Source: Callaeas wilsoni
Lineage: Eukaryota > Chordata > Aves > Passeriformes > Callaeidae
Assembly: GCA_013398955.1 (NCBI GenBank)
Contig: VWPU01011874.1
Coordinates: forward strand, 186,001 to 250,000
DNA length: 64,000 bases
Reading direction: 5' to 3'
Shown: piece by piece, positions 1 to 13,015 of the stretch
Position numbering within the stretch: the stretch's first letter is position 1
How the letters are laid out: each line of letters starts with the position of its first letter
Notes under the pieces: generated by a model
Told to the model about the DNA's origin: nothing
Seen by the model: only the letters and a program-made list of their open reading frames with translations
Database searches by the model: none
Position numbers and translations under genes: made by a program

Positions 1-914
1 AAAGCATGCAACATAAGTCAGATTATTACCAGATTTAAAATGCAGCTTTTTAGTTTTTAGTTTCAGTTCTCCCTTTTTTTTTTCCAGTGACATGTTTAAA
101 ATCTGATGTAGATATTCAGAAAATATTTTTATAGGTGAGTGTTTAAACACTGCATTTCTTCCAACAAATGTAATTAGAAACAAAATAAAAAATATTTATG
201 ATTATGCTTTCCTTGAACTTTTTATATTGATATAAGAAAAGTTGAGTGATAGTGCAAATATTACAGAAGATTTTGCCTTTTCCTTTTCTTCAGTCTTAGT
301 TTAAAATTCTAAGAATTTCTTCTGTACATTCTTTGGGTATTTTTCAGATTTATTTTTGTGTCTATGTAATCATTTTTCTTACCCTGAAGGTTGCCTCAGT
401 ATATTAAGTAAATGTTTTAGATCAAAATTATTCTAACATACAAAAATTAACCTTACAAAAATGTAAGCTTGTGCACTTTCGTATTGATTAAAGTCTATAT
501 GCTTTACCTTGCTAATAAGAGTGCTGTATTTCTGCTACAACAGAAAAAGTTAGTAACAGAATTATTATGGTTTAAAAATCTACAATAGACATCTTGTACT
601 GCAAAGAAAAAGATTCATTCCTAACAGAGAAAAAAACACAAGAAGTATTCCAGAGAATAGGAAGATAGAAATACGAACATCATCTTGATTGTTATACTAA
701 ATCAGAACTATTGACTTCCACGTAAATGCTTTTTTTATCAGCTCTACCAGGCACTGCATATATAAATCTAATTATTTCTTGTATTGAACTTTAATGCAAA
801 GCACATACAAAAATTAACATGACAATGGTGCTAAGAACTTTGCTGAAATTATTGAAGAGAGATGCTAAGGTTCAAACCTATAATATATTTATATATTATT
901 TTATATATATCTGT
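1..914. other. Unique AT-rich DNA, no gene seen
   Basis: Non-repetitive AT-rich sequence with short A and T runs. No long frame, RNA gene or repeat family that I recognise. Confidence 0.6.
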
Positions 915-985
915 AGTCTCAAGCTGCACCAGGGGAAGTTCAGTTTGGATGTTAGGAGGAATTTCTTCTTAAAAGATGAGCAGGA
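915..985 (+). mobile_element. CR1 LINE fragment (ORF2 C-terminal scrap)
   Basis: About 70 bp matching the last part of bird CR1 ORF2. In the plus frame from about 918 it reads LKLHQGKFSLDVRRNFFL, which follows the CR1 pattern of a KLxQGxFxLDxRxNFF block near the ORF2 end. CR1 is a non-LTR retrotransposon that is usually 5'-truncated in birds. Both ends are missing here, so it is a decayed relic. The seed is short, but the peptide match is specific. Confidence 0.75.
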
Positions 986-1558
986 TGCATGTGAAGGTTG
1001 AGCTATATGCCATTGCATCAGGCTTTTCGCTTTGAGGACCTAAGTTTGGTATTACACAGTGAAGAAGCCTCCAGTTTTATGGAATATCCTGTGACACACA
1101 CCAGCAACTTTATTTTCCAGTAATGGTCATTCTTCAACAACCAACAATTCATTGATTCTATGTATTTTAAAATCCTGAAAGACTCTTTCATCCCAACTCC
1201 CTATTTGAGGCATATTTTAGGAACAGCTGATGATTTAATGTGTAGTTTTCTAACAACAACATAAATTTTGGATCTGCAGTAAATTTAGGTATGCTTTTAA
1301 GGAGTCAGCCACTAATTTGTATCTAAATTGGGTGTCACAATGGGAGAATTATAACTGTATGTTATATTAGTAGCATGATGGAAATATCTAGAAATGTATG
1401 GTAGGAGGAAGTCAAAATAGATGAGCCTGAAGTTAACAGTACAGTAAATATTAAGCTCTCTAGATGCTCAAAGAAACAGAAAAATCACTCTTTTACTCTC
1501 TATAAACTATGAAAATAACCCAAATGTAAATATTAATGATAATTTTTATGTAGAGTTG

Positions 1559-1622
1559 CATATTTTTATTTTTATATTTTTTTATTTTTAGTTTTTATTT
1601 TTAGTTTTTTATTTATTTTTAA
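1559..1622. repeat. T-rich (TTTTTA)-like low-complexity tract
   Basis: Imperfect run of TTTTTA and TTTTA units with few other bases, followed by TTTATTTATTTTTA. A low-complexity stretch. Confidence 0.7.
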
Positions 1623-4600
1623 GGCTATGTATTATTGCAGGCAAAAATATTAGGGCATCACAGGAGGTTAAACAATAACATCTTATGTTCATGCACGTCT
1701 TGGGCCATAATTTTTCCTGTTAAAGCAAAGGAAGAGTTTGTGTCTGCAATGGGATACTGAAAGTGTTATAAACTGAGCTTTAGCTCAGTCTACTAAGCTG
1801 TAAGGATGATATGTATTTGTGAAAGCTGATTTTGGCCTCCTTCAGAACCATTGCCCATTGATCTCTCCCTGTCACAACTGTTCATATACTTACCAGGTAT
1901 ACTTTAATTAATTCTGCACCTTCCACCTCTTTGTGAAAGGAAATGTGATCATCTGCTTTGAATTGTGTAGAACAAGTTTTGTTTCTCCATGAACATGTGG
2001 ACAACATCTGTCTTACATCTCACTAAATTGAGATTGTGTTTGGTTCCATTAGCAGAGCAACACTGAAGTTCATACATATTTACTCCCTTTGTAGTACTGA
2101 TCTCATATTTCCAACCAAGCACTATCTAAAAGAAACATGTTTTGGTTTGTTGAAGGATAAATGTCTTCAATAATAAAAAAGTTCTTTAAGTATTCTTTCT
2201 TGAGTAACTTCTTCCAGTTATTGTTTAAATTTTGAAAATGTAAATGAGAAGGCTAGCAGGAACTCTGGACGGAACTGACTCTCTCACTGGCTTAGTTTGC
2301 ATTCAGGGATTCTGGAGAAATTCAATTAAATTTGCAAAAGCAGCAGCCATCCTAGATTCCATTTGATCATCCTTTATTTATTAACATTAACATTATGAAT
2401 ATGGCAAGAAGTATGCATTGCTGAACAAAGATAACTGCAGACAGTTTACTTAACTGCAGACAATTATGTGTGTCTCAGCAAAGCTGCAACGTAGCAGAAA
2501 TCTGTGACATGCCTCGAACCGAGCTGTGCATGCACATTGCAGATCACTGGGATGATCTCTGCTGATGCACTGTGTTCCATCATGTTGCAGCAAATTATTG
2601 TCTTTTCTCTCTGCTGCATCACAGAAGGCACTAAATTGCTGCTGGACTTAGATACATGACTCACAAAAAAATGTTAGGCTACAAGCTGAACACCTTCTCA
2701 GAAATGTTACTGTACAAAACAGGAAAAATACATTGTCATATAGTGAAAAGGAGTGTTCTTGTATGAGATTTTGGGTTTTCCTTCACTCAGTCACTGTGGA
2801 TTTGATTTTTATGAAAAAATACTAGATAGCTGAGAAAAGTGGAACAGTATTAGCTATATGAATGTCACAAAGTTCATGAAAAGAATCTTCACATCTACCC
2901 GATAATTAATCACTTATAAAAAGATGACCAAAGTAACTTTCCAGCAATTAATTATTTTACTATGACAATGGAGGAAAAAGTATTTTGAGTTCACCTTCTG
3001 TTTGTCATGTTGAGAGAAACATTCTAATCATATGTTAACATTACAGAGCTCATTTATAAGCTGCTCATTTATAATGTAATGGAAATAGCATAGTCTAAAA
3101 ACAGCACATATAAGAAAGTATTTTATTTGTAGTTTTCATAGTCTGATTTAACCAGATACATTTTTTATTCTTTTGAAAGATAATAGTGTTTTAAAAGAAT
3201 AAAAAAACCCTGTGATTCAATAGATTTAATATTCTCTGGTCAGAATTTCATTTTATTAATTATTTTACTTAAATAAATAAAAATATTTGCACATGATGTT
3301 TAGTTTAAAAGAGCACAGAGGAATAGAGGACGTGCTTTTTGGACCAATTTCTAGAAAAATTCTATTTTTTTTTCTCAGAACATCACCTCCATATTTTAAA
3401 ATGTCATCCTGATGTAGTTAATTAAACTTTTATTAAATTTCATTCTGTTTACTATTTCTGTGGTAAATACATGCAAGCACCTTTTGCAGTATTAATAGAA
3501 TTAAAACATTGGCATTCCTATGGATGCCATAGCATATTATTTCAGACATTTGCTTTTTAGCTTCATTATATTAAATTGCATGCATTGGTGGTATAGAGAG
3601 GAAAAAGGTTGGAAGAAATTGTTTACATTCAACTGATAACTGTGTGCAATATCTATCAGCCATGAATAGTTTAAGGAAACAAATACTTCTTCCATAAATA
3701 ATCAGAATGAGGAAAGTAATTTAAGTGTGTGAAGGAACTGCTCTCTGAACCATGTTCAGATATTTCTAGCCTCTCATTAAAATTATCCCCTACAGAAATG
3801 TTCCTCAAATTCTTAAGAACTTCAGAAGCCAACACTTTTGAAGTATTAAAGTCATTATTTTAAGGACTTATGAGGAGTTTCCTATTTCTACAGCTAAGAA
3901 CAGATATTATAACCCATTGATGTAAAAAGCCCCATAGATTATCAGATTGACTATGGCATTGTTAATCCAAATTTGTATCAGATAGAATAGAAATTTGCTT
4001 TCAACAGTTTGATTGCAGTGCAACACATATCTGAAAGCATAAAGAGTGCATCATCTCAGTGCTCGTCTTCCAGATAAAGAATAAAAGGATACTGAAAACA
4101 CATATGAGGAAAAGAGTAGGAAAGCACTATGACTACATGCAAGGCTGAGGCTTTGGAAGCACATATAGAATATGGAATTGGAAGAACGTATTTGAATCTG
4201 AAGATCCAGCTAATGTGTTTTTTTCTTTTAATTACTATGAGTTTAGTAAAGAGGGTGAATCAGACAAAAAGATATATAAAAATAATTAATTTTTGGCCTC
4301 TGTATAAATTTCAGGGTGAAACCTGTTCCTTTTGTTTTAGTGCAAGCAGGAGCGAGCATGATGTAAAAGTGTAAAAAGTGCAAAAGTGATGAAAACTATC
4401 AGCTTCAGATTCAGATTGTCTTTTAGCCTTAAGCCATAAGACATTTCTATGAGGTGCAATTTCATATTTTTTTACTTTTGTGGATTTGTTAGGTTTAAGA
4501 GTCCAAGAAATTAAGAACTTATCAGGCTCATGCAGTTGTATAAAGAAGAGCTCTCTCAGACATGACTGAATCTGAATACATCAATGAAACTGTGAAACCT

Positions 4601-5326
4601 TCTTTAGTTACAGTAAAAGCTCATTTTGTCACAGTGGTAAATCTTGGAGTCAATATTCTAAACACTGTAAAAGTAATATGGTAAATCAAAGCATAATAAA
4701 TACAGTGATAAACTACCTACATTTAAAAAGATGCCAGAGCTGTTGTGTCTATAAAACTATTGTCCATTTGAAGTTAGCAAATACCTTAGCCAATGCTAGA
4801 ACAAATTTATATTTAGCCCAGGCAAAATGCTGTTAAAGCACAGAAGGCTTATTAAGGAAATGTTATGCTGACACTGAAAAACAAGAAAAAGATCCTCCTA
4901 TCAGAGAAATTTCCTCACTTGGATATCAATAGCATATTTCCCTGTATTCTTGAAAGATGTGACATGTCTCTAAACACTTATCATAAGTATAGAAAAAGAA
5001 AAATTAAAAGTTGTGAAAGCAACTGCTATTTTCTTCAGTATAGTCTTTTCCTTAGCTGTTCACAGAGGAAAAAAAGGATAAGAGCTCTTCAGAAATACAG
5101 TTAAAAATTGCATCTCAAGAGCTGAGAAAACAACTGAACAGGGAAAAACACCTTCAATACTGGTTATAGTAAGGAGGACTTTGAAAGAGACATTGTCTTG
5201 GGCTGACAAAATTAAAATATGTCAATAATAAAAGTATCTGTAATTTCTTCAGTTACTTATTCCTTCTTACCTTAAGTGAATCCTTGAAGATTATTTATGG
5301 TATTTTTTCCTATGCTAGCCATTTGG

Positions 5327-5349
5327 AGTCCTTTATCAAATAAAGGACT
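5327..5349. repeat. Perfect 10-bp inverted repeat, 3-nt loop
   Basis: Arms AGTCCTTTAT (5327-5336) and ATAAAGGACT (5340-5349) are exact reverse complements around the loop CAA. A possible hairpin in unique DNA with no known function. Confidence 0.8.
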
Positions 5350-5789
5350 TACATTTATCAAACATACTGAAAGAAGTGAAACACCCATTCTTCTCTTTCT
5401 AAGTGAGATAAAGAAACATTTTTATGGACAAAAATTTTATCATTTGTTTTTGAGGGCTGTTCCAAGTAGCAGGAGTTTGAGTCAGAGGTGAAACTGGTAC
5501 CAAACAGTCAAATCTATGCTTTTTGGGAAGTGCTAATTTCCAAAACTGTTTGAGTGACAGAAAGAAGAAGGTAAAACTTCCTGAGAAGTTCACAATAGCC
5601 TTGGGGAGTAAAGACAGCTGTTTTGGGAACAGGCTGTGGCTTTTAATGTTTATTTATCTGACCTGGAATGAACAGTTTTTAGGAGAAAACCAGTAGACAA
5701 AAATTAAACTTGAGTGTAGAATCAGATTGTCCCAGTTCCAGGAGCTACTTCCTAAACCACAGGCATTTGCCACTGATCAAGATGCCTTG

Positions 5790-6452
5790 GAAATAGCACA
5801 AATAGAGAGAGGGAAGTGAAATGACTGATTAGGGACCAGATGTGCAAAAAGAACCTGGGGACCCTGATAGGATTTTAAGTCTAAGTCTGTAGAATGTCCT
5901 TGCAGAGATGAAAGCTGCCTGAACAAAAACAGCAGTGGGTCCAGAGAAGATATTACTCCCATCAACTCAGACACCCCTGTGGTATGTTGTCCTGTTCCCA
6001 GCAGAAGAGAGAGATTGAGAAGTGGGGAGAAACCAGTGAAGGACCAACAAGGTGGTTAGGGAGATGGAGCACATCACATTAAAGAGGAAGAGTACTGGGT
6101 ATGTTTAGACTGGAAAGTCAATAAACTTCTACCGTATAAAAGGGAATTAAGGTGAAGAATAAGCCAGCCCCTTGCCAGATGTTCACAAGAAAATATCAAG
6201 AAGAGATTGTGATTGTGCTACAGCAAAGAAAACTGCAATTACGTGATAGGGAAGGATGCTTCACCAGAAGATGTATTAAGCATCATAGCAGATTGCCTAG
6301 AGAATGGGGAATCACTATCTGCAGGGATTTTCAAAGCCTGTCTGGGAAAGGCCCTCAGAAGCTTAGTCTAGTCTTGAAAATATCCCATGTTTCTGAGCAG
6401 GAGCTTGGGCAAGGGTCCAATTCTAACATAGTTTTTTCTGTGACTCTGTGAT
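5790..6452 (+). mobile_element. CR1 LINE, 5'-truncated, decayed
   Basis: About 660 bp that follows the bird CR1 3' end in order. A GGGACCCTGAT...CCTTGCAG block lies at 5860-5910, a GTTAGGGAGATGGAGCACAT block at 6054-6075, and the final ORF2 segment near 6285-6345 reads RLPREWGIT...FQSLSGK, as CR1 does before its stop. It closes with the CR1-type tail TCTGTGACTCTGTGATC at 6436-6452. Divergence is high, so this is an old copy. The 5' limit is approximate; the 3' limit is clear. Confidence 0.85.
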
Positions 6453-6666
6453 CAAACATGGTGCACACTGATTTAAAAAATAGGGCAATGCAAAGGGATG
6501 AAAGATACAGAAAAGTAGTTCAGAGGGAGTGCTTTTAGTATGAATATTATTGAAAAAAGGCGCATCTCTCCTCAAGTATTGACAAAAGTTACCTTCTCTT
6601 TGATTTGTGCTTTGTTCAGAGTAGCAGAACTTAGTACATGACTTAAAAAAATATGGTTACAACAAT

Positions 6667-6844
6667 GAAGAGAAGAGAAGAGAAGAGAAGAGAAGAGAAG
6701 AGAAGAGAAGAGAAGAGAAGAGAAGAGAAGAGAAGAGAAGAGAAGAGAAGAGAAGAGAAGAGAAGAGAAGAGAAGAGAAGAGAAGAGAAGAGAAGAGAAG
6801 AGAAGAGAAGAGAAGAGAAGAGAAGAGAAGAGAAGAGAAGAAAA
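6667..6844. repeat. (AGAAG)n pentanucleotide microsatellite
   Basis: Thirty-four perfect AGAAG units run from 6671 to 6840 without a mismatch, with a partial unit before (6667-6670) and one substituted unit after (AAAAG). The tract is pure purine on the plus strand. A 5-bp unit leaves all frames free of stops, so it produces spurious open frames of Glu/Lys/Arg on plus and Phe/Ser/Leu on minus. These are not genes. A perfect tract this long is expected to vary in length between individuals. Confidence 0.97.
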
Positions 6845-9800
6845 GCAGTGGGCTGAGGACCATTTTCTCCCATAACTAAATCCAATTTATATGGCTTGCC
6901 TTTTAACCAGCTTCTTGTTACCAAAAGAAATAACAGTACTATTTCTGTGGTGTTGCACTGCTGGAAAACATGAAGCAGTAACAAAGCCATGATGCTAATA
7001 AACTGAGCAAGTAGTGCTGTTATGCTGGAATGCTAGAAATGTATAAATCCTTTGTGTTTGCTTGAGATTATCAAGTCATGAAATTGGATCTCGAGGATAA
7101 ATCTGTTCCCAGAAGCAGGAAGTGATCAGGTGCTAAAACATATAGGAAATGTCTGAAAGATCATGTGGTCATCAGATGGAAATATTTACCTGAGTATCAG
7201 AATTGAAGCAGTGCTAACCACCAATAAAAAAAGCAAACCTCTGATGTATTCTGTGGACATACAGAAATGTCTGCTCAGGTACATGGTGGTCCAGATACAA
7301 ATGCAATTCTTTGGAAGTGTTCTGGAGTTAGTGTATATGAACATCTGAGGCAGAATTATTCTGAGTTCTGAAAATATCTGCTCATTCAGAAAAGGATATA
7401 TGACTATACTCGTGTCAAAGAGTGTAATGAGAAAAGAAAATAGTATAAAATTAATTCATCTTGTGACAAAGATTATAATGGAAGTAGAGATTAACTCTGT
7501 GGAATAAAATAGTCTGGTATTTAATTCTGTACTTACATATCTTAAAATAGACATGTGCAATCCAGAACTTCAGTTTTAATGTTTGTATTTCTGCTTCCTT
7601 GAATTTTTATGTGATTCTGCCTTCAGGAGAAATATGAACTCAAGCAAATGGACACCATAAAAACTCTTCTTCAAGCTATATAATTTCATAAATATTGTTA
7701 CCCAAATGTTCTTAAAAACATGTTTAAACTATTATTGTCCTTTCATGCTATGGCCATTTTTAGTTCACTGCTGCAGTTTCAAAACAAGAACAAGCCTCAA
7801 ACCTACATTTGCACTCACAAAGAAAAAAAAAGGTGTTTGTGATTTTCTTAACTGATCCACTAAAATCTGCCTATTTTGTATTATTTAGAAATACTGATCA
7901 AAAGCTAAAGCGATCCAAGAAAGACTTCTGTATTAATTAAATATGCATTTCATGGTAGAACTACATAATCGTGTACATTAAAATGCTTTTTTACATTATA
8001 ACGTGGTAAGCTACTGTTAGCCATTTTACAAGACTCATCTGAAATACAAATTACAGGGTTTTTAATATTTTAAATATATTTCTGTAGGGCCTAGTGAAAT
8101 TTGAAATGGTGGAACCTAAAGTTCACATATAGGGAGAAAGAAACCTAACCAATAGAACCCATTAAGAGATATTTTACCATTTTCTAACTTCACAGTAAAT
8201 ATCTCAAAAGATATTCTTATGAACAGTAAAATTAGACAAGAAAATAGACTAAAAAAATATAAACTAATCATAGCATTTGTCTTTAGTTATACAATTTTTC
8301 TCCCAAATATTCATATTGCTTGCAGGACTCCCATGGCTGTGACCCTTGGGGTTTAATGGACTAGCTCTAGTCAGCTCTGTGTATATTATATTTTGTGACA
8401 TGCTTGCTTTTCATACAAACATCCTGCAAGTTGTGCCAATTACTGTCCAACAACTGCCGTAGTAGCAGCCTAGTAAATCACCAAAAGAAGCATCTGTCTC
8501 CAGAGAATGTCTTCCAGCTGTTCACGTAAAACATTTTCAGGTTTGGGATTGACAGAAAATCTGAGCTTGAGGGAACACTATGGATCTGTCAAAAATGCTA
8601 ATGGTGTAGATACGACACTGATTTTATAATGATCAGATATTGCAGCTCTTAAAGAAATGTTTTTGATGTCACAGGAAAAAAATAAAAATAAAAAATATCT
8701 CAGTCTTCAAAGTAAAAACACGGCCAGATAGTTCAATATTAGTAATTGAGTAAAAATTTGGTTTTTCCTAATCTCAGAAACACAGGTCTTTATGATTGTG
8801 GTCTCCATGTGTGTATTACCTCTTATGAGGTAGATGTTCCAAAACACATGGAAGTATGGGAAAGGTTAAGAGAAGAAAAATAATAAATCTGACCTTGTTC
8901 TTTGGTCCAAAGAAGTTCTGTAAATCAGACTAAATGAAAAAGACAAGAAATTGATGATGCTTACTCTGTACTAGATATGCCTGATATACAGTAAGCAACA
9001 AAATTTATTAATGTGAAATATAATGAAGATATAGAACAGATGGACCTTATTGGGGCCATAGGATCAGCTTTTCAACTTAGGAAACCACCTTTAATCACAA
9101 AGATTCAGGTTTTAATAAAACCAGTCATATATGTCTAAATCCGTGTTGTGACGTATTGTATTCACTACAAGTTACTACTGTTAACTACTGTATTAAGTAC
9201 AAGTTTCTGGAAACCAGGTTCTTTCTTTACATTGTGCCGACTCTTGCAGTTATCAGCTGATTTTTTAGTATTTTGTGTATTGTTGCAAAATTTTACCAGG
9301 ATTTTAAACCAGTTCTTCCCGAAACAAAAAAAAAGATGGAGGAAGGAAGGAAAATGCAATATCTTTGATAGCAATAGAGTTTTATTTCTATTTCCTGACA
9401 AATATATGCCACCTATATTTTTATTTGCTGCAATTATAATGACAACGTTAATATTTTTGACTCTTCTGTATCATGCCAGTGACTGCATGATTTTACATTT
9501 GCATTCTGCTCTAGAAAAGTCAAATAGTTTCAGGACAAACATTGAGAGCCTGTTGACACTGTGTGCTATAGCTGGGTAGGCCATGGATCCCAGAGCTACA
9601 AGGAAAGTCAGACTACAAAGCAACAGCTGCTAGTGTAAGCAGGAAAAGGAGATCATCCGTCGCATAGGACATCTCATTTCCACAGCCTTATTTTAAGAAA
9701 AGTTATCAGGAAGGGACTGACTACAGCAACCATATGAAAAGCAATAGACTTCACTTTCCTAAGCCACAGTTAACAATAAAAATAATAATTCAAATATCCA

Positions 9801-9940
9801 TTTTGCAGATCTGACTGGGAATTTGTAAAAGTCATAAAATAAGACAGTAACTGAAATTTAATCCACAGAAAAAAATATTCTTTTATTTGAAATGCTGGCC
9901 CCTGTGTTTGTTTTAAGGGCAAGAGCAAGTAAGGTTTTAG

Positions 9941-9964
9941 CCCATCCCATCTACCTGGGATGGG
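9941..9964. repeat. Perfect 9-bp inverted repeat, 6-nt loop
   Basis: CCCATCCCA (9941-9949) and TGGGATGGG (9956-9964) are exact reverse complements around TCTACC. It is GC-richer than its surroundings. Confidence 0.8.
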
Positions 9965-12379
9965 ATCTGGATCATAATTCAGCCATCAAAACTGAGGAAA
10001 AAACTAATTGTTCCTGAGGAATGCAGGCAATATTGATAACTTCAGATAATATTCTTTCTTTCTAAAAAACAGGCCGTTTTCTCTCCACTCCCTTCCTACT
10101 AAATGCATGCACCTGCATAAATCCTTCTCCTAGGCTTAACAACTAAAGTGTCTCTTGTTTGTTTTCTAATGTGTAAAATGCCAAGCAAGCACCTTGCTTT
10201 ACCTTGGAAAGCATATGTACTTCCAGGAGCACACTTTACAGTCCTGCCAAATGGTGCATGCAGTAATGTACTTGAGCATGATTTTATTCACACAGACATT
10301 TTGAGAAACTCAAGGGTTTGCTCAGCTAAAAGAAACAGAGAGAACTTTAGACAGCTCTTTGTGTCCTGTACTCTCAGTGAAGAAATCCTTTTGTGCTTAG
10401 CATAGCACCCTTTTTTTTTCTTGAAGGGATGCTGTATTGCAAACGAGGATGCAAGGAACCTGCTACAAGCATATTAGAAAAGCAGCATAAGGTATATTCA
10501 GAACAAAAAAATATGTAAGAAAAAAAAAAATCCTAAATGAAATATCCTGCACTTTAGAAGATGCATGTAAAACACTTTAAAATAACACTAAACTCAGTGG
10601 TAGTAAGAAGGAAACACAAAAGCTGCCAGCTACAGTCTGTAAAGCTGAAAGCGGAAATGCTGCTGTAAAACAGAGCAGAGCCTCAGGCACTTTGCTTGCT
10701 CTGTGGAGACAACACCCCCAGGCTCAAGAAGGCAAGTTTGGTGTATACCAGATACCTTGAGAGGCACAGGATAGGTCTTCCACCTAGAGATCAGTTTTAT
10801 CAGGGAGAAGAAAGGAAGCCAGATATAAGCACAAAACCAGTGCTTAACCATTTTAAGAGCAGGAAAAGTCACTGGAGAGAAGTCAGGAAGCCTTGTATTG
10901 CTGTGATGGTCAGGGCAGGAGTAAAGGAGACCTTGTTTTGGATTTAATGCTGCCCTTCTCTGTAGCAGAGGGTTCCTAAGAGCCTTGTGCTCAAGGTTTA
11001 GAAGCTGCAGTCTAAAAGATCAGGCATACAAAATAATGACTGCAAAGGAGGGCAAAAGAAGGAGCTTTCTCTATTTGATGTTCTCTTTTCATCACAAAGT
11101 GTAAATATCTTCTATTTCTATGGATTTGCTCATTAAAACCCTCACTGATACAGGCCTGAAATTTCATCTCACCTTTTTGTAACAATGTTGGATCCCTTGG
11201 ATGTGGATGCTTGTTCTTTGGAAGAAAGTCAGTCAGGTGGAACATTCTAGGCAGAAAATTTTCTTTGAGAGTGAGAGAGTTGCTTTAGGGACAAGACTGT
11301 TTCTTTATTCTAATATATTCCTTTTTTTGGTGCCAGTGACTCTTTCGATTCTTTATCAAAGTCAGAGACAGAACATCCTTATAACTGACTGTTATTTAAT
11401 CCCCTAAAGGAGAGGCCTTTAATATTTAAATCATATTAATGCACCACATTATTTTTTTTACCATCTATATTAGCCAATAGTTATTCTCAATTAAAACTGG
11501 AGATTATGAGGGGTTGTTTTTATTATAAGGGTACCCTAATATACTATTCCATTTTTAACTGCTCAGAAAAAAAACCCCTTCACACTGAAGCAATTTCTAT
11601 TTATAAGTAGCTCTATGAATCTAAAGAGAAGTCTTCTAATGATGTTCCTTTAGCAGTGTTTTGTTCTTTCTATCATTCCAGCACAATATATTTTTTAAAA
11701 AAATATAAAAGAAAGTATATGTCAGCAGCTGTCATTGCCAAATATCTACTGAGCAAAGGTTAAAGACAGCTTGCCAGGTTATCTAAAAAGGTTTTTGGGG
11801 CTTATAATGCTATTTGATACTGAATGTGTATTTGTAACACGTTTGGTAACATATGGTGTGCTAGAAAAACCATTTGGGAATCCCTGGGTATGGCAAGAAA
11901 TGCATATTTTTACTAAGAAGTTCTGGGATATGGATATTGAGGTTGTCAGTTTTCTGTATGCTGTTATTCCAAATGGGAAGGCCAAAATGTAGTCTGGGAG
12001 AACTATTGCCATCTTCATATGTGCCTGTCCTTGTGCTCACATGATCCGAACACAACTCCTTTTCCAGTGTAAAGCTCTTAAAGGTTACTTCCTATAATTT
12101 TTTTCCTGATACTGTTATGTCCAATAAAATATTATGGAAATATTTTGATTCTTAGCTGTGGGGGGGGAAAAAAAGTCTTATAAGTACCCAAATTGTATAC
12201 TGGAATAAAAGCCCCCACATTATGGGGTGTGGCTGCATGTGATGACAGTTATGATCAGACAGATAACCCACAGCAACTGGAACCTCTTTAGCACCATGCT
12301 CTGGTAAAAATATATGTAATCTGGTTTTCTAATTACCCAGAACGACTCTATAAATGTTCTGCTAAAAACTATTCTTTGA

Positions 12380-13015
12380 CCAATCAAATTACTTGCCTGC
12401 TTTTTTTTTTTTTTTAATTCTTTTAACTATTGGAGTGTATCAAGGTTTACATTCATTGGCTGTAACTTTATCTGCTGTGTTAGGACTTTCTCTGTTTTCT
12501 GCAATATGAATGTGAACTCTACATTTGCCTCTTCTTTCCTTCTGATTTTAGTTTCACCTGTGGCTGTATATTAGGTGTTTTCTCTTCATGCATTAAGTTC
12601 CTAAATCTTTATTTTTTGAGTTCTCTGTCCTAAGAATCATCTCTATCAGTATTCTTGTCCTCTAAACTAACCTCCAATTTACATTTCCCACCCATGTTCT
12701 TCAATACAGGCCAGTCTCCTCCCTGATTGCACTTGGATGTCTATTGACTTGTATCTCTATTGACTAGACCCTTTCTTAGGGTTCAAATTCCTCTTATTTC
12801 TTCTGTCTTTCTTAGATTGAAACTGACCACCAACAGATTCCTCTGCTATTCCCTGGTCTGTACTTTGCTCCTCAATAAGCACTTAGTCATGAACTATTTG
12901 AGTATTTTTTTCTCAGTGTCATCTCTGAATCCATCTGTAACTCCATTGACACTTCCTTGCCGGCAATATCAATTACAGAAGCATCTTTAATTTGTTCTTC
13001 TTTATCTGTCCCAAA
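12380..13015. other. Pyrimidine-rich plus-strand segment
   Basis: About 600 bp in which the plus strand is strongly T and C rich, starting with a T run at 12402-12415. The ten-base word TCTATTGACT recurs within 20 bp (12739 and 12757). No repeat family or frame explains the skew. It could be an old antisense retroelement or simply compositional. Confidence 0.4.

Larger units (their letters stand above)
986..5789. other. Unique AT-rich DNA, no gene seen
   Basis: About 4.8 kb without a supportable gene. It contains a T-rich low-complexity stretch (1559-1622) and a perfect 10-bp inverted repeat (5327-5349), both listed separately. Frames of up to about 80 codons occur but show no family signature. 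Confidence 0.55.

Noticed and set aside
6643..6990. Open frames of 67-115 codons on both strands (Glu/Lys/Arg or Phe/Ser/Leu repeats)
   Set aside because: They translate the AGAAG microsatellite; a 5-bp unit without stops keeps frames open by itself.
9148..9579. 143-codon plus frame, the longest in the window
   Set aside because: Hydrophobic, AT-driven composition, no domain, no promoter or splice context; consistent with chance in 64 kb of AT-rich DNA.
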